Origin: JBBRHQ01 sp963840235
Lineage (GTDB): Bacteria; Actinomycetota; Thermoleophilia; Solirubrobacterales; 70-9
Length of the DNA stretch: 64,000 nt
Assembly: GCA_963840235.1 (NCBI GenBank)
Contig: CAWIYC010000003.1
Location: forward strand, 310,001 to 374,000
Direction: 5' to 3'
The position numbers and the translations under genes are program-made. The notes beneath the pieces are model-generated. The model was not told the DNA's origin. It ran no database searches and saw only the letters and a list, made by a program, of their open reading frames with translations. Of the stretch, positions 9,242-17,412 are shown one piece after another (within the stretch, counting starts at the first letter, position 1; every line of letters begins with the position of its first letter).

Positions 9242-10476
9242 GCGGGCAGGGGGGGTCGCTGTTCGCCGCGGCGGACCGGGCGACCACCCGGCTCGCGGCG
9301 GCTCTCTCGTGGCTCTGGCGGCTGGGCCCGCTGCTCCCCTCGCCGCACCCGGGAGCGGTGGGGATCGGCGGCGAGGGCGACGAGGGCGAGCTCTCGAGGC
9401 TGCTGGCGGAGCGCCGGCTGGCCGGGGCCGCGGTCATCATCCGGGGGGCCGCCCCGCCGGTCACCGGGGCCGGTGACGGGTTGCTGCGGATCAGCGCCGA
9501 TCTCGACGCGGAGTGGGGCCTGCTCGGCTTTGACCGGGTGCTCGAGCCCCTCCGCCGATACCTGGTCGAGCGCCTCGACCGTCCGCTGGTCCTCCTGCCC
9601 CGGGTCGGGATGCTGAGGATCGACGACCTGCCGGGCACCGCCCAGCACCAGCTCGAGGGACGGGCGAAGGGGGACCTGCGCCAGAGCCGCCGCATGCGCC
9701 GCTACGTCCGAGCCTGCGGTCGCGCCGGCGCGGTGCTCAACGTGGCGGTCCCGGCGCAGGCGTTCGAAGACGGCGAGCGGGTGCCGCTCGACCGGGTCTG
9801 GCCGGACTCCATCGCCGCCCTGCGCCAGGGCGTCGCCGAGGGGGCCGTCGAGGCGGTCTGCCACGGCCTCCTGCACCTCGACACCGAGCGGCTGGAGCAC
9901 GGGGCGGTCGAGTTCAGGGAGTTCGCCCACCTCGACGAGGAGGAGGCGGGGCGGCGGATCGACGCCGCGCGCGATTGGCAGGCGCGGGCGATCGGAGAGT
10001 CCTCCACGTTCGTCGCGCCGGCCTGGGCCTACAGCGAGGGGACCCTGGCGGCTGCCTCGCGCAGGGGGCTGCCCTGCTTCACCCGCTGCCATCCCGGCGA
10101 GGTCTACTCACCCGGCCTGATCAGCGAGACGCTCAAGGGCGGGCTTGGCATAAGCGGGCTCGACTACCGGCCCCTGGGGGCGATGGCGGCCCTCGGGCTG
10201 CCACCGACGCTGGTGCTCCACGGAACCATGATGGACGCCCGCACCGGCGCCCTCAGGCTTCCCGGAGACCTGCTGACGGCATTGCGGCTGTTCCTGCGGC
10301 GGGACCTGAGCCGGCTGCCGGGGGTCGACGGGCTGCGTTGGGTGGGGGCGTCGGCGTACGCCCGAACCCTCGCCCGCCACGACGGGATCACCGTCAGGGG
10401 AGGGGAGGTCGACCTGCCCCCCGGCGCGACCGCGCGGGTCCTGGATCGGGCCGGCGAGCGGACGATCGGGTCCTGA
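9238..10476 (+). CDS. Putative polysaccharide deacetylase-like (NodB fold) protein
   Basis: 412 residues. I do not recognise a close family, but the order of motifs fits a divergent NodB-type deacetylase. An acidic pair in MLRIDDLPG (Asp129/Asp130) comes first, then an HGLLH segment with His209 and His213 that could bind the metal, then FVAPAWAYSEGTLAAASRRG, which resembles the motif containing the substrate-groove residues, and a late LVLHGTMMD. No signal peptide is evident. The GTG at 9238 overlaps the previous stop. The neighbours suggest a role in trimming or modifying a sugar in the exopolysaccharide pathway. The fold assignment is an inference. Confidence 0.6.
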   Translation: MSGQGGSLFAAADRATTRLAAALSWLWRLGPLLPSPHPGAVGIGGEGDEGELSRLLAERRLAGAAVIIRGAAPPVTGAGDGLLRISADLDAEWGLLGFDRVLEPLRRYLVERLDRPLVLLPRVGMLRIDDLPGTAQHQLEGRAKGDLRQSRRMRRYVRACGRAGAVLNVAVPAQAFEDGERVPLDRVWPDSIAALRQGVAEGAVEAVCHGLLHLDTERLEHGAVEFREFAHLDEEEAGRRIDAARDWQARAIGESSTFVAPAWAYSEGTLAAASRRGLPCFTRCHPGEVYSPGLISETLKGGLGISGLDYRPLGAMAALGLPPTLVLHGTMMDARTGALRLPGDLLTALRLFLRRDLSRLPGVDGLRWVGASAYARTLARHDGITVRGGEVDLPPGATARVLDRAGERTIGS

Positions 10477-11250
10477 GTGGGCGCTCTGGAGCAACAGGAG
10501 GTGGATCAGGCCCTGCGGCGGCTGCCCGAGGTGGAGGAGCGGGTTGCGACGATTCAGCGCCGCCTCGCCCGTTTCATCGATCTTCCCACGGGAGCCAGGG
10601 TGCTGGACCTCGGGGCGGCCCTCGGCCTCTACGTCGTCGCCTGGAAGAGGGCGGGATTCGACGCGGTTGGCGTCGAGCCGTGGGCCGGGGCGGTCGAGGC
10701 AAGCAGGGAGATAGAGGCCGAGACGGGCGTGTCGTTCGAGGTTCTCCAGGGAGCGGGCGAGGCCCTGCCGCTCCCCGATGAATCGGTGGACCTGGTGGTC
10801 GCGACCTCGGTTCTCGAGCACGTCGACGATCCAGGTCGGGTGATGGCGGAGGCTCACCGGGTGCTCCGCCCGGGCGGCGGCCTCTACTTCTACACGACCA
10901 GCGCCATCTGCCCACGTCAGGCCGAGATACGCCTGTTCCCGGCCTTTCCCTGGTACCCGGCCGCGGTTCAGAAGCGGATCATGCGCTGGGCTGCGGAGCG
11001 GCACCCGTGGCTGGTCCACGGAACCTCGGCTCCGGCGTATCACTGGTTCAGGCCCAAGGCGACCGAGGCGCTCCTTTGCCGGACCGGGTTCGACCGGGTC
11101 ATCGAGCGCTGGGAGATGCGTCTCCCCGACGAGGACAGCGGACTGCGCGCAAGGCTCACCGAGGCCGCCCGATCCAGCCCAGGCGCCCGGCTCGCGCTCA
11201 ACCTGCTGGTGGAGGACTCCGCCTACCTCGCATTGAAGCGCGCCGATTAG
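10477..11250 (+). CDS. Class I SAM-dependent methyltransferase
   Basis: 257 residues. Motif I is VLDLGAALGLYVVAW (about residues 44-58), and SVDLVVATSVLEHVDDP with EAHRVLRPGGGLYFYTT gives motifs IV-VI of a Methyltransf_11-type enzyme. In the loop the usual third glycine is replaced (LGAALG), which is tolerated in the family. The GTG start abuts the preceding TGA without a gap, so it is the last gene of a four-gene coupled unit beginning at 7458. It probably methylates a sugar or lipid-linked intermediate of the polysaccharide; the target cannot be read directly. Confidence 0.85.
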   Translation: MGALEQQEVDQALRRLPEVEERVATIQRRLARFIDLPTGARVLDLGAALGLYVVAWKRAGFDAVGVEPWAGAVEASREIEAETGVSFEVLQGAGEALPLPDESVDLVVATSVLEHVDDPGRVMAEAHRVLRPGGGLYFYTTSAICPRQAEIRLFPAFPWYPAAVQKRIMRWAAERHPWLVHGTSAPAYHWFRPKATEALLCRTGFDRVIERWEMRLPDEDSGLRARLTEAARSSPGARLALNLLVEDSAYLALKRAD

Positions 11251-11320
11251 CTCGTAGTTACGTCCAGGAAGTCCGGCAGGAGTCCGCGAGGGGTCCCGCG
11301 CTGCCGAGCGTCAGACTGTG

Positions 11321-12787
11321 ATGCTTCGACGCCCCGCATTCCTCGCATTGGGACTTCTCACACTGACCCTCACCCTGGCCATCTCTGCCAGCGGGTACGG
11401 CGCCACCCCGGCCTGCGACCTCTACGCTTCCCCGACCGGCTCTGACTCCGCCGCCGGCTCGCTCAGCGCCCCCTTGAGGACCGTTCAGCGGCTCGCCGAC
11501 TCGCTCTCCGGGGGGCAGGTCGGTTGCCTGCGGGCCGGTGCTTACGAGGGCTCGGGCGAGCCCGGCGACCCCTATCGCGAGCTGAAGATCACCCGCGCCG
11601 GCATCACCCTGACCAGCGCTCCCGGCGAGCAGGCGAGGATCGACGCCAGGCTCTGGGTAGCGCGAGGGGCCGACGGGGTGACCGTCTCCGGCCTCCATCT
11701 CGACGGGACCAACACACGTGATCTGCCCAGTCCCACCGTCAACGCAGACGGCGCGGTCTTTCGCCACAACGATGTCACCAACGGCCACACGGGGATCTGC
11801 TTCGTCGTCGGTAGCAGCGTCTGGGGCCGGGCCGAGGGGACGCTGATCGAGGAGAACCGGATCCACGGCTGCGGCGAGACCCCGGCCACCAACCAGGAGC
11901 ACGGGATCTACCTCTCGGCTGCAGACGACACCGTGATCCGCGGCAACTGGATCTACGACAACACCGACCGCGGAATCCAGATGTACCCGGACGCGCAGCG
12001 AACCGTGATCACCGGCAACGTCATCTACGGCAACGGCGAGGGGATGATCTTCTCCGGCAACGACGAGGTCGCTTCCAGCGGCGCCCGCGTCACCAACAAC
12101 GTAATCGCCGGCTCGCAGATCCGCCGCAACGTCGAGTCCTACTATGTCGACGGGGCTCCCAGGGGAAGCGACAACCTGGTCCGCTCCAACTGCATCCACG
12201 GTGCGCCCGGCAGCTACTACGGCGGTCCCGACGGCAGCGGGGTTCAGTCGCCGCAGGTCGGCTTCACCGCGGTCGACAACATCAACGCGATGCCGGAGTT
12301 CGCTGATGGCGCCGCAGGCGATCTCCGGCTGCGGGCAGGGAGCGCCTGCGCCGCCGTTCTCGACCCCACACCCGACGGCCTTTCGCCGGGCCCCGTCGGT
12401 GGCGATACCGCTCCCGCGACGACCACGGCCACGACTCCGCCCGCCGCGACTGCGACTGCACCCCCGTCCACCTCCGCCGGCCCGTCGTCGAAGGCGGCCC
12501 CCGCATCGGGCCGCGGCGTCATCCTGCGGCCCGCACGCCACCGTGGCCGCCGCGGCTCCCGGGTCCTGCTCGAGGGTCGGGTCGCGGCCCCGGCCGCCGC
12601 TGCCCGCAAGGCGCGGATCTACGTCAGGGGCGCCCGCGGCTGGCACCGGATCGCGACCGCCCGGGTGACGTCCCCCGGCTCGTTCCGGGCCCGGGCTCGC
12701 ATCACCGCTCGCGGGCGGGTTGCGAAGCTGAGGGCGCGCGTCCCCGGCGTCGGCAGCTCGTCCGTGGTCTCGATCCGCGTCGTCTGA
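11321..12787 (+). CDS. Secreted right-handed beta-helix protein (copy 2)
   Basis: 488 residues, clearly paralogous to the protein at 6083-7390: the segments SSVWGRA, GIYLSAA, NWIYDN, DRGIQ, YPDA and NVIYGNGEG occur in the same order. A signal peptide (hydrophobic run LALGLLTLTLTLAISASG) precedes a DLYASPTGSDSAAG start typical of secreted beta-helix proteins. After the helix comes a Thr/Ala/Pro-rich linker near residues 355-395 and a basic C-terminal domain with RVLLEG and WHRIATARV, which looks like an Ig-like surface domain. A GTG three bases upstream (11318) is an alternative start. Activity is unknown; polymer binding or modification at the surface is inferred from context. Confidence 0.85.
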   Translation: MLRRPAFLALGLLTLTLTLAISASGYGATPACDLYASPTGSDSAAGSLSAPLRTVQRLADSLSGGQVGCLRAGAYEGSGEPGDPYRELKITRAGITLTSAPGEQARIDARLWVARGADGVTVSGLHLDGTNTRDLPSPTVNADGAVFRHNDVTNGHTGICFVVGSSVWGRAEGTLIEENRIHGCGETPATNQEHGIYLSAADDTVIRGNWIYDNTDRGIQMYPDAQRTVITGNVIYGNGEGMIFSGNDEVASSGARVTNNVIAGSQIRRNVESYYVDGAPRGSDNLVRSNCIHGAPGSYYGGPDGSGVQSPQVGFTAVDNINAMPEFADGAAGDLRLRAGSACAAVLDPTPDGLSPGPVGGDTAPATTTATTPPAATATAPPSTSAGPSSKAAPASGRGVILRPARHRGRRGSRVLLEGRVAAPAAAARKARIYVRGARGWHRIATARVTSPGSFRARARITARGRVAKLRARVPGVGSSSVVSIRVV

Positions 12788-12853
12788 CCGGGTCGTCGAG
12801 GATGCTCTCGCGCAGTACTCATCGGTGCGCCCGCGACTGCCGATATCCAGACG

Positions 12854-14080
12854 ATGCGGATTCTCCTGATCAGCCAGTACTTCGCGCCGGAGATCACGGC
12901 CGCTCCGCTGCGGCTGGGACCGCTCGCCGCGGGCCTCTCTGCACGTGGTCACCGGGTGGAGGTGATCTCCGAGCTGCCTAGCCATCCCGGGGGTGTGATC
13001 TACCCCGGCTTTGCGTCGAGGCCGCTGCAGCGGCGCGAGCTGGACGGGTGCAGGGTCTCCTACGTCTGGGCCTGGCCGGCGCGCTCCAAGTCGGCAATCA
13101 GCCGGCTTGCCGCCTACGGCTCCTACGCCTTCTCGGCGACGTTGGCGGGAGTCCTCGCCGCCCGGCCTGATGTCGTGCTCGCCTCCTCGCCCCCGCTGAG
13201 CGTCGGACTGGTCGGATCGCTGCTGTCAGGCAGGCATCGCGTCCCCTGGGTGTTCGACGTCCGCGACCTCTGGCCCCAGGTCGCCAGCGAGCTGGGCAAG
13301 GTCCGCAGTGGCCGCGCCCTGGCGGCGGCCCTCGCCGTCGAGCGCCGCCTCTACCGCAGCGCCACGGCGATCACCGCCGCCACCGAACCCTTCCGCGAGC
13401 ACATTGGCCGCTTCACCGACCCGGCGAAGGTGACGGTGGTCCCCAACGGGACGACACGCGAGTGGATGGAGGTGGGCGAGGCCGATGTCGACCGGGCATC
13501 CGTCGGCCTCGAGCCCGAGCGGTTCGTCTGGACCTACGCCGGCAACGTCGGCCTCTCTCAGGGGCTCGAGGTCGCGGTCGACGCAGCCGGCCGGCTGGGC
13601 CCGGATTTCCAGCTGCTGATCCTGGGGGAGGGCACCTCGAGGCCGAAGCTGCGTCGGATCGCGGCCTCGGCGCCGCCGGGCTCGGTGGTCTTCCGCGATC
13701 CGCTGCCGCCGCCCGAAGCCGCACGCCTGATGCGGGCCTCCGACGCGCTCCTGGTCAGCCTCGCCGACAAGCCCGCCCTGGGCAAGACGGTGCCGGTGAA
13801 GCTCTATGACTCGGCCGCGCTCGGGCGGCCGATCGTCGTCGCAGCGCCCGGCGAGCCGAGGCGCCTTTCCGAGGAAACGGGCGCGGCCCTGACGGTTCCC
13901 CCCGGCGATGCCGGCGCGCTTGCCCGGGCGATCCGGGAGCTGCGCGACGACGGCGCCCTGGGGACCCGCCTGTCCGCTGCGGCCAGGAACTTCGCCGCCG
14001 CCAACCTGAGGGAGGACGGAGTGGCGCGGATGGAGTCCGTGCTCAGCGCAGCCAGCCATGCGGGGAGATTCCCCCGGTGA
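12854..14080 (+). CDS. Glycosyltransferase family 4, WbuB-like
   Basis: 408 residues, GT-B fold. The N-terminus MRILLISQYFAPE with RLGPLAAGLSARGHRVEVIS is characteristic of WbuB-type GT4 enzymes, and FDVRDLWPQ is a signature of that subgroup. The C-terminal donor domain shows YAGNVGLSQGLEV, LLILGEGTSRPKL and VPVKLYDSAALGRPIVVA. It should add a sugar to a lipid-linked repeat unit at the cytoplasmic face of the membrane. It starts 66 bases after the beta-helix gene and overlaps the next glycosyltransferase by four bases, so the two are probably coupled. Confidence 0.9.
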   Translation: MRILLISQYFAPEITAAPLRLGPLAAGLSARGHRVEVISELPSHPGGVIYPGFASRPLQRRELDGCRVSYVWAWPARSKSAISRLAAYGSYAFSATLAGVLAARPDVVLASSPPLSVGLVGSLLSGRHRVPWVFDVRDLWPQVASELGKVRSGRALAAALAVERRLYRSATAITAATEPFREHIGRFTDPAKVTVVPNGTTREWMEVGEADVDRASVGLEPERFVWTYAGNVGLSQGLEVAVDAAGRLGPDFQLLILGEGTSRPKLRRIAASAPPGSVVFRDPLPPPEAARLMRASDALLVSLADKPALGKTVPVKLYDSAALGRPIVVAAPGEPRRLSEETGAALTVPPGDAGALARAIRELRDDGALGTRLSAAARNFAAANLREDGVARMESVLSAASHAGRFPR

Positions 14081-15222
14081 GCGGGCCGCGCCTCGTCCAC
14101 GTCGCCGAGTACGGGCACCCCCGCGCCGGATCGTTCGTGCCGATGGTCCTCTCGACCCTCGAGCACGCCCGCTCTCGCGGCTGGAGGGTGGACGCCGTCT
14201 TCCCCGAGCGGGCCAGGGAGGCGCAGTGGATCGAGAGCTTCACCGAGAGCGGCATCACCCCGCGCTTCGCCGACGTCGAGGGCCGATCGGCGCGGGCGAA
14301 GTGGCTCGAGCGCGAGCTTGGCGATCAGCCGGGCCCGACCATCCTCCACACCCACTTCACCCTCTGGGACGTGCCGGCGGTGCTCGCGGCCCGGCGACTC
14401 GACCGCGCCGCGGTGGTATGGCACGTGCACACGACCCTCTCAAAGACGCCCGTGGCGGTGCTTCGCAACATGGCCAAGTTCGCCAGCCTCGGGCGCGGCG
14501 TCTCGGCGATTCTCTGTCCGGCGCCGAACATCGCCGACGACGTCCGCCGCCGCCTTGCTCCGCGTGGCCGGGTCCACTTCCTGCCGTCGGCGGTGGACGT
14601 CGAGGATTTCCCGCTGCTGGAGGCCGAGGACCGCCTCCGCCACCGCCACACGCTCGGGATTTCGCCCCAGGCGACGGTCCTGCTCCATTTCGGCTGGCAC
14701 TGGCACCTCAAGGGGGGCGACATCTTCATGGCGACCGTGAAGGAGCTGGTTGACGGTGGGGCGGAGGGGCTGGTCGCGATCGAGCGCGGCTCGGTCGAGG
14801 ACGCGGAGCGCGATATCGCCGAGCTCGGCCTCGCCGACGTGGTCCGCATCCAGCCGATGATCGAGGACATCAGGGTCCTGTTCGGCGCGGCCGACCTGCT
14901 CGTCTCATCCAGCCGCGACGAGGGCATGGCCTACTCGGTGCTCGAGTCACTCTGCTGCGGCACTCCCGTGGTCGCGACCGACGTCCCCGGGCACCTCTAC
15001 ATCGGCGACCGGGTCGCCGCCTGCCGTATCAGCGACCGCGACCCGTCCTCGCTGGCGCGAACGATCCATGAGGTCCTCGGGCGCGATCCCGCCGGCGCCC
15101 GCGCGGAGGCGCTTGAGGCGCGCGAGTGGATCGCCACCGACCTCGGCTACGCGGCCAACGCCGAGCGCCTGGTCGGAATCTACGAAGAGGCCCTGCGACC
15201 GCTCATGGCCGCGACTCCCTGA
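14077..15222 (+). CDS. Glycosyltransferase family 4
   Basis: 381 residues. The N-terminal domain starts with PRLVHVAEYGHPRAGSFVP and contains TILHTHFTLWDVPAV. The donor-binding domain shows LLHFGWHWHLKGGDIF and the E-x7-E type motif in SSSRDEGMAYSVLESLCCG, which retaining GT4 enzymes use for the nucleotide sugar. The GTG start overlaps the upstream GT4 stop (GTGA at 14077-14080). Its 3' end overlaps by 20 bases the 3' end of a glycosyltransferase on the opposite strand. Donor and acceptor are unknown; a role in the same exopolysaccharide is inferred from position. Confidence 0.87.
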   Translation: MSGPRLVHVAEYGHPRAGSFVPMVLSTLEHARSRGWRVDAVFPERAREAQWIESFTESGITPRFADVEGRSARAKWLERELGDQPGPTILHTHFTLWDVPAVLAARRLDRAAVVWHVHTTLSKTPVAVLRNMAKFASLGRGVSAILCPAPNIADDVRRRLAPRGRVHFLPSAVDVEDFPLLEAEDRLRHRHTLGISPQATVLLHFGWHWHLKGGDIFMATVKELVDGGAEGLVAIERGSVEDAERDIAELGLADVVRIQPMIEDIRVLFGAADLLVSSSRDEGMAYSVLESLCCGTPVVATDVPGHLYIGDRVAACRISDRDPSSLARTIHEVLGRDPAGARAEALEAREWIATDLGYAANAERLVGIYEEALRPLMAATP

Positions 15223-16471
15223 AGAGCTCGACCATGCGGGCCGAGGTCCGCGTGATGTTGAAGTCGCGTTCGATTCGCTCTCGGGCGGCAGCTGGGTCGA
15301 GCTTCAGATCCCCTTCGATCAGCCGCGCAATCGCAAGCGCGAGGTCGGAGGCGTCGCCCGGGGCGGCCAGGGCGCCAGACTCGCCCTCGCGGACCAGCTC
15401 CGGGATGCCTGAGAGGCGGCTGGCGATCACCGGCAGCCCGCTTGCGATCGCCTCCATCAGTGCCACCGGGATGCCGTCCTGGCGGCCGTCGGCAGCGGTC
15501 ACGCTGGGCAGGACGAAGGCGTCGGCTTCGCCCAGCAGCCGGGCCACCTCCGGCTCGGGCAGGTTGCCGTGGAAGCGGATCCGCTCGGCGATGCCGAGGC
15601 TGGAGGCGAGGTCGCGGAGCTCGCCCTCGAGCCGTCCGGCGCCGACCAGGTCGAGCTCGACCCGCCCCAGCCTTCCGCCGGCCTCCCCGAGAGCCTCGAA
15701 CAGGACCCTGTGCCCCTTGTAGTCCTGGAGGCTGGCGACGCAGAGGAGGCGCACCGGCCCCTGTGCCGGCAGCGGCCGTGGTTCGAAGCGGTAGGCGCCG
15801 GGGTCGATGCCGCAGTGGACGACCTCGATCGGCGGCTGATCGGCCGAGCGGTAGGGCAGGAGGAAGCGCCGGTTGAAGTCGGAGATGGTGGCGACAAAGC
15901 TCGCCCGGTCGATCTTGGCGCCGAGGAAGCACTGCTGGACGAAGATGTCGTGCGCGTGGGCGGTGAAGCTGTAGGTGACCCCCGTGAGGCGGTTGCAGAT
16001 CCAGGCGGCGAGGGCCGGGTAGCTGGCGAAATGCGCGTGAACGTGGTCAGAGCGGTTGCGGGCTATCCAGCGGGCATGGGCGGCAGCCACGGGAAGGGTC
16101 GCAAGCGCCCGCAGCAGCAGCCGCGGGCGCAATGCGTAGCCCCGGCCGACGGCCAGCGCCGAAGAGAGCAGCCGCAGGGGCCGGCGCAGCCCCCACCAGA
16201 GCAGCGAGGCGGCCGACTCCGCAGCGCCGGGCCGGTGCAGCCGCGGGACCCAGGGTTGCGCCGCCGGGTGGACGAAGGGGTTCGAGGGAGGGAAGAGCGA
16301 AGCGAGGTCCGCCTCCACGCTCGCGGTCGCCGCGACCTCGTTCAGCTCTCGCAGGACGAAGGTCTCGGAAACGTTGGGAAAGCGCGAGACCAGGTAGACG
16401 ACCCGGAGCGACGCGGTGCCGGGCGTGCGCTCGTCTCCCTTCCCACCCGGGTGGCGTTCATGCAGACTCAC
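15203..16471 (-). CDS. Glycosyltransferase family 4, colanic-acid-type
   Basis: 422 residues when started at the GTG at 16471, which overlaps the stop of the upstream GT2 gene (GTGA). The frame is open to 17050 but that extra part is only the shadow of the GT2 gene. N-terminal VVYLVSRFPNVSETFVLREL and YSFTAHAHDIFVQ are typical of WcaL/AmsK-like GT4 enzymes. The C-terminal donor site shows PVRLLCVASLQDYKG and the E-x7-E region GIPVALMEAIASGLPV. It is the third gene of a flippase-GT2-GT4 run on the minus strand. Confidence 0.9.
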   Translation of the reverse strand: MSLHERHPGGKGDERTPGTASLRVVYLVSRFPNVSETFVLRELNEVAATASVEADLASLFPPSNPFVHPAAQPWVPRLHRPGAAESAASLLWWGLRRPLRLLSSALAVGRGYALRPRLLLRALATLPVAAAHARWIARNRSDHVHAHFASYPALAAWICNRLTGVTYSFTAHAHDIFVQQCFLGAKIDRASFVATISDFNRRFLLPYRSADQPPIEVVHCGIDPGAYRFEPRPLPAQGPVRLLCVASLQDYKGHRVLFEALGEAGGRLGRVELDLVGAGRLEGELRDLASSLGIAERIRFHGNLPEPEVARLLGEADAFVLPSVTAADGRQDGIPVALMEAIASGLPVIASRLSGIPELVREGESGALAAPGDASDLALAIARLIEGDLKLDPAAARERIERDFNITRTSARMVELFRESRP

Positions 16472-17412
16472 AGCGCCTCCACGTCCCCGAGCGCCGAGAC
16501 CACCTCCTGCGGGGGGCGCCGGCGCCACTCGAACGGCGTCGCCAGCCGTGTCTTGGCCAGCGCCAGCCGGTGTCGCAGCCGGAAGCCGAGGGCGGCGCGG
16601 TCGTTCTCTCCGGCGAAACCGCGGATCGCCAGCTCCTGGCCGCGGATCCTCGCCTCGACCACCTCGCGGGCGTCGCCGGAGAGCTCGAACTCCGAGGCCG
16701 CCCGTAGGAGCACATCGTGCAGGCCACGGGCCATCAGCAGCCGGTCCTTCGACTGCGACCCGGGCCGGTCGCGGAGAACGGCGTGGCACCCCGGCGGTCG
16801 CACGGCGCCGTATCCCGCGGCCGCGATCCGCAGCCACAGGTCGTAGTCCTCGGACCCCCGGAGCGCGCTGGCGTAGCCGCCGACGGCGATCACCGCCTCC
16901 CTGCGGACGGTCACGGTCGAGGCCGTGATGAAGTTGAGTTCGAGCAGGGCGGGCAGGAGCGCCTCGCTGCTGAGCTCGGTCGAAGTGAACTGGTAGGAGG
17001 AGAGGCACGTCTGGCGGTAGATCCGCTTGCTGGCACCGTTGAGGATCCAACAGTCGGTGAAGGCGATGCCGGCGTCCGGAGAGGCCGCCAGAGCGGTGTG
17101 GACAGACTCCAGATAGTCCGGCATGTAGAGATCATCGCTGTCGAGGACGCTGACCAGGCCGGCGCCGGCGCTGCGGATTCCGGTGTTCCGAGCTGCGGCC
17201 GGGCCGCGATTCTCCTGGCGGATCACCCGGACCCGGGGGTCGTCGCCGGCGACGGACGAGACAAGGCCGGCGACCGGATCGGTGGAGCCGTCGTCAACGA
17301 CTATCAGCTCGAAGTCGGGGCGCGTCTGGCCCAGCACCGAGCGAATCGTCGACGGGAGCGTGCCGGCCGCGTTGTAGGCCGGGACGACGACGCTGAAGGC
17401 GGGCTCGCTCAT
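16468..17412 (-). CDS. Glycosyltransferase family 2
   Basis: 314 residues, GT-A fold, inverting family. The N-terminus FSVVVPAYNAAGTLPSTI and FELIVVDDGSTD give the nucleotide-binding aspartates, and VSVLDSDDLYMPDYLE contains the DXD-like metal motif. LRGSEDYDLWLRIAAAG supplies the ED motif with the likely catalytic base. There is no membrane segment, so it is a cytoplasmic transferase. The start overlaps the flippase stop (ATGA at 17409-17412) and its stop overlaps the next GT4 start, so three minus-strand genes form a coupled operon. Confidence 0.92.
   Translation of the reverse strand: MSEPAFSVVVPAYNAAGTLPSTIRSVLGQTRPDFELIVVDDGSTDPVAGLVSSVAGDDPRVRVIRQENRGPAAARNTGIRSAGAGLVSVLDSDDLYMPDYLESVHTALAASPDAGIAFTDCWILNGASKRIYRQTCLSSYQFTSTELSSEALLPALLELNFITASTVTVRREAVIAVGGYASALRGSEDYDLWLRIAAAGYGAVRPPGCHAVLRDRPGSQSKDRLLMARGLHDVLLRAASEFELSGDAREVVEARIRGQELAIRGFAGENDRAALGFRLRHRLALAKTRLATPFEWRRRPPQEVVSALGDVEAL

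Noticed and set aside
15203..17050. Long 615-residue version of the minus-strand glycosyltransferase
   Set aside because: The first 193 codons only shadow the GT2 gene in another frame. The GTG at 16471 overlapping the GT2 stop gives a normal-length GT4.
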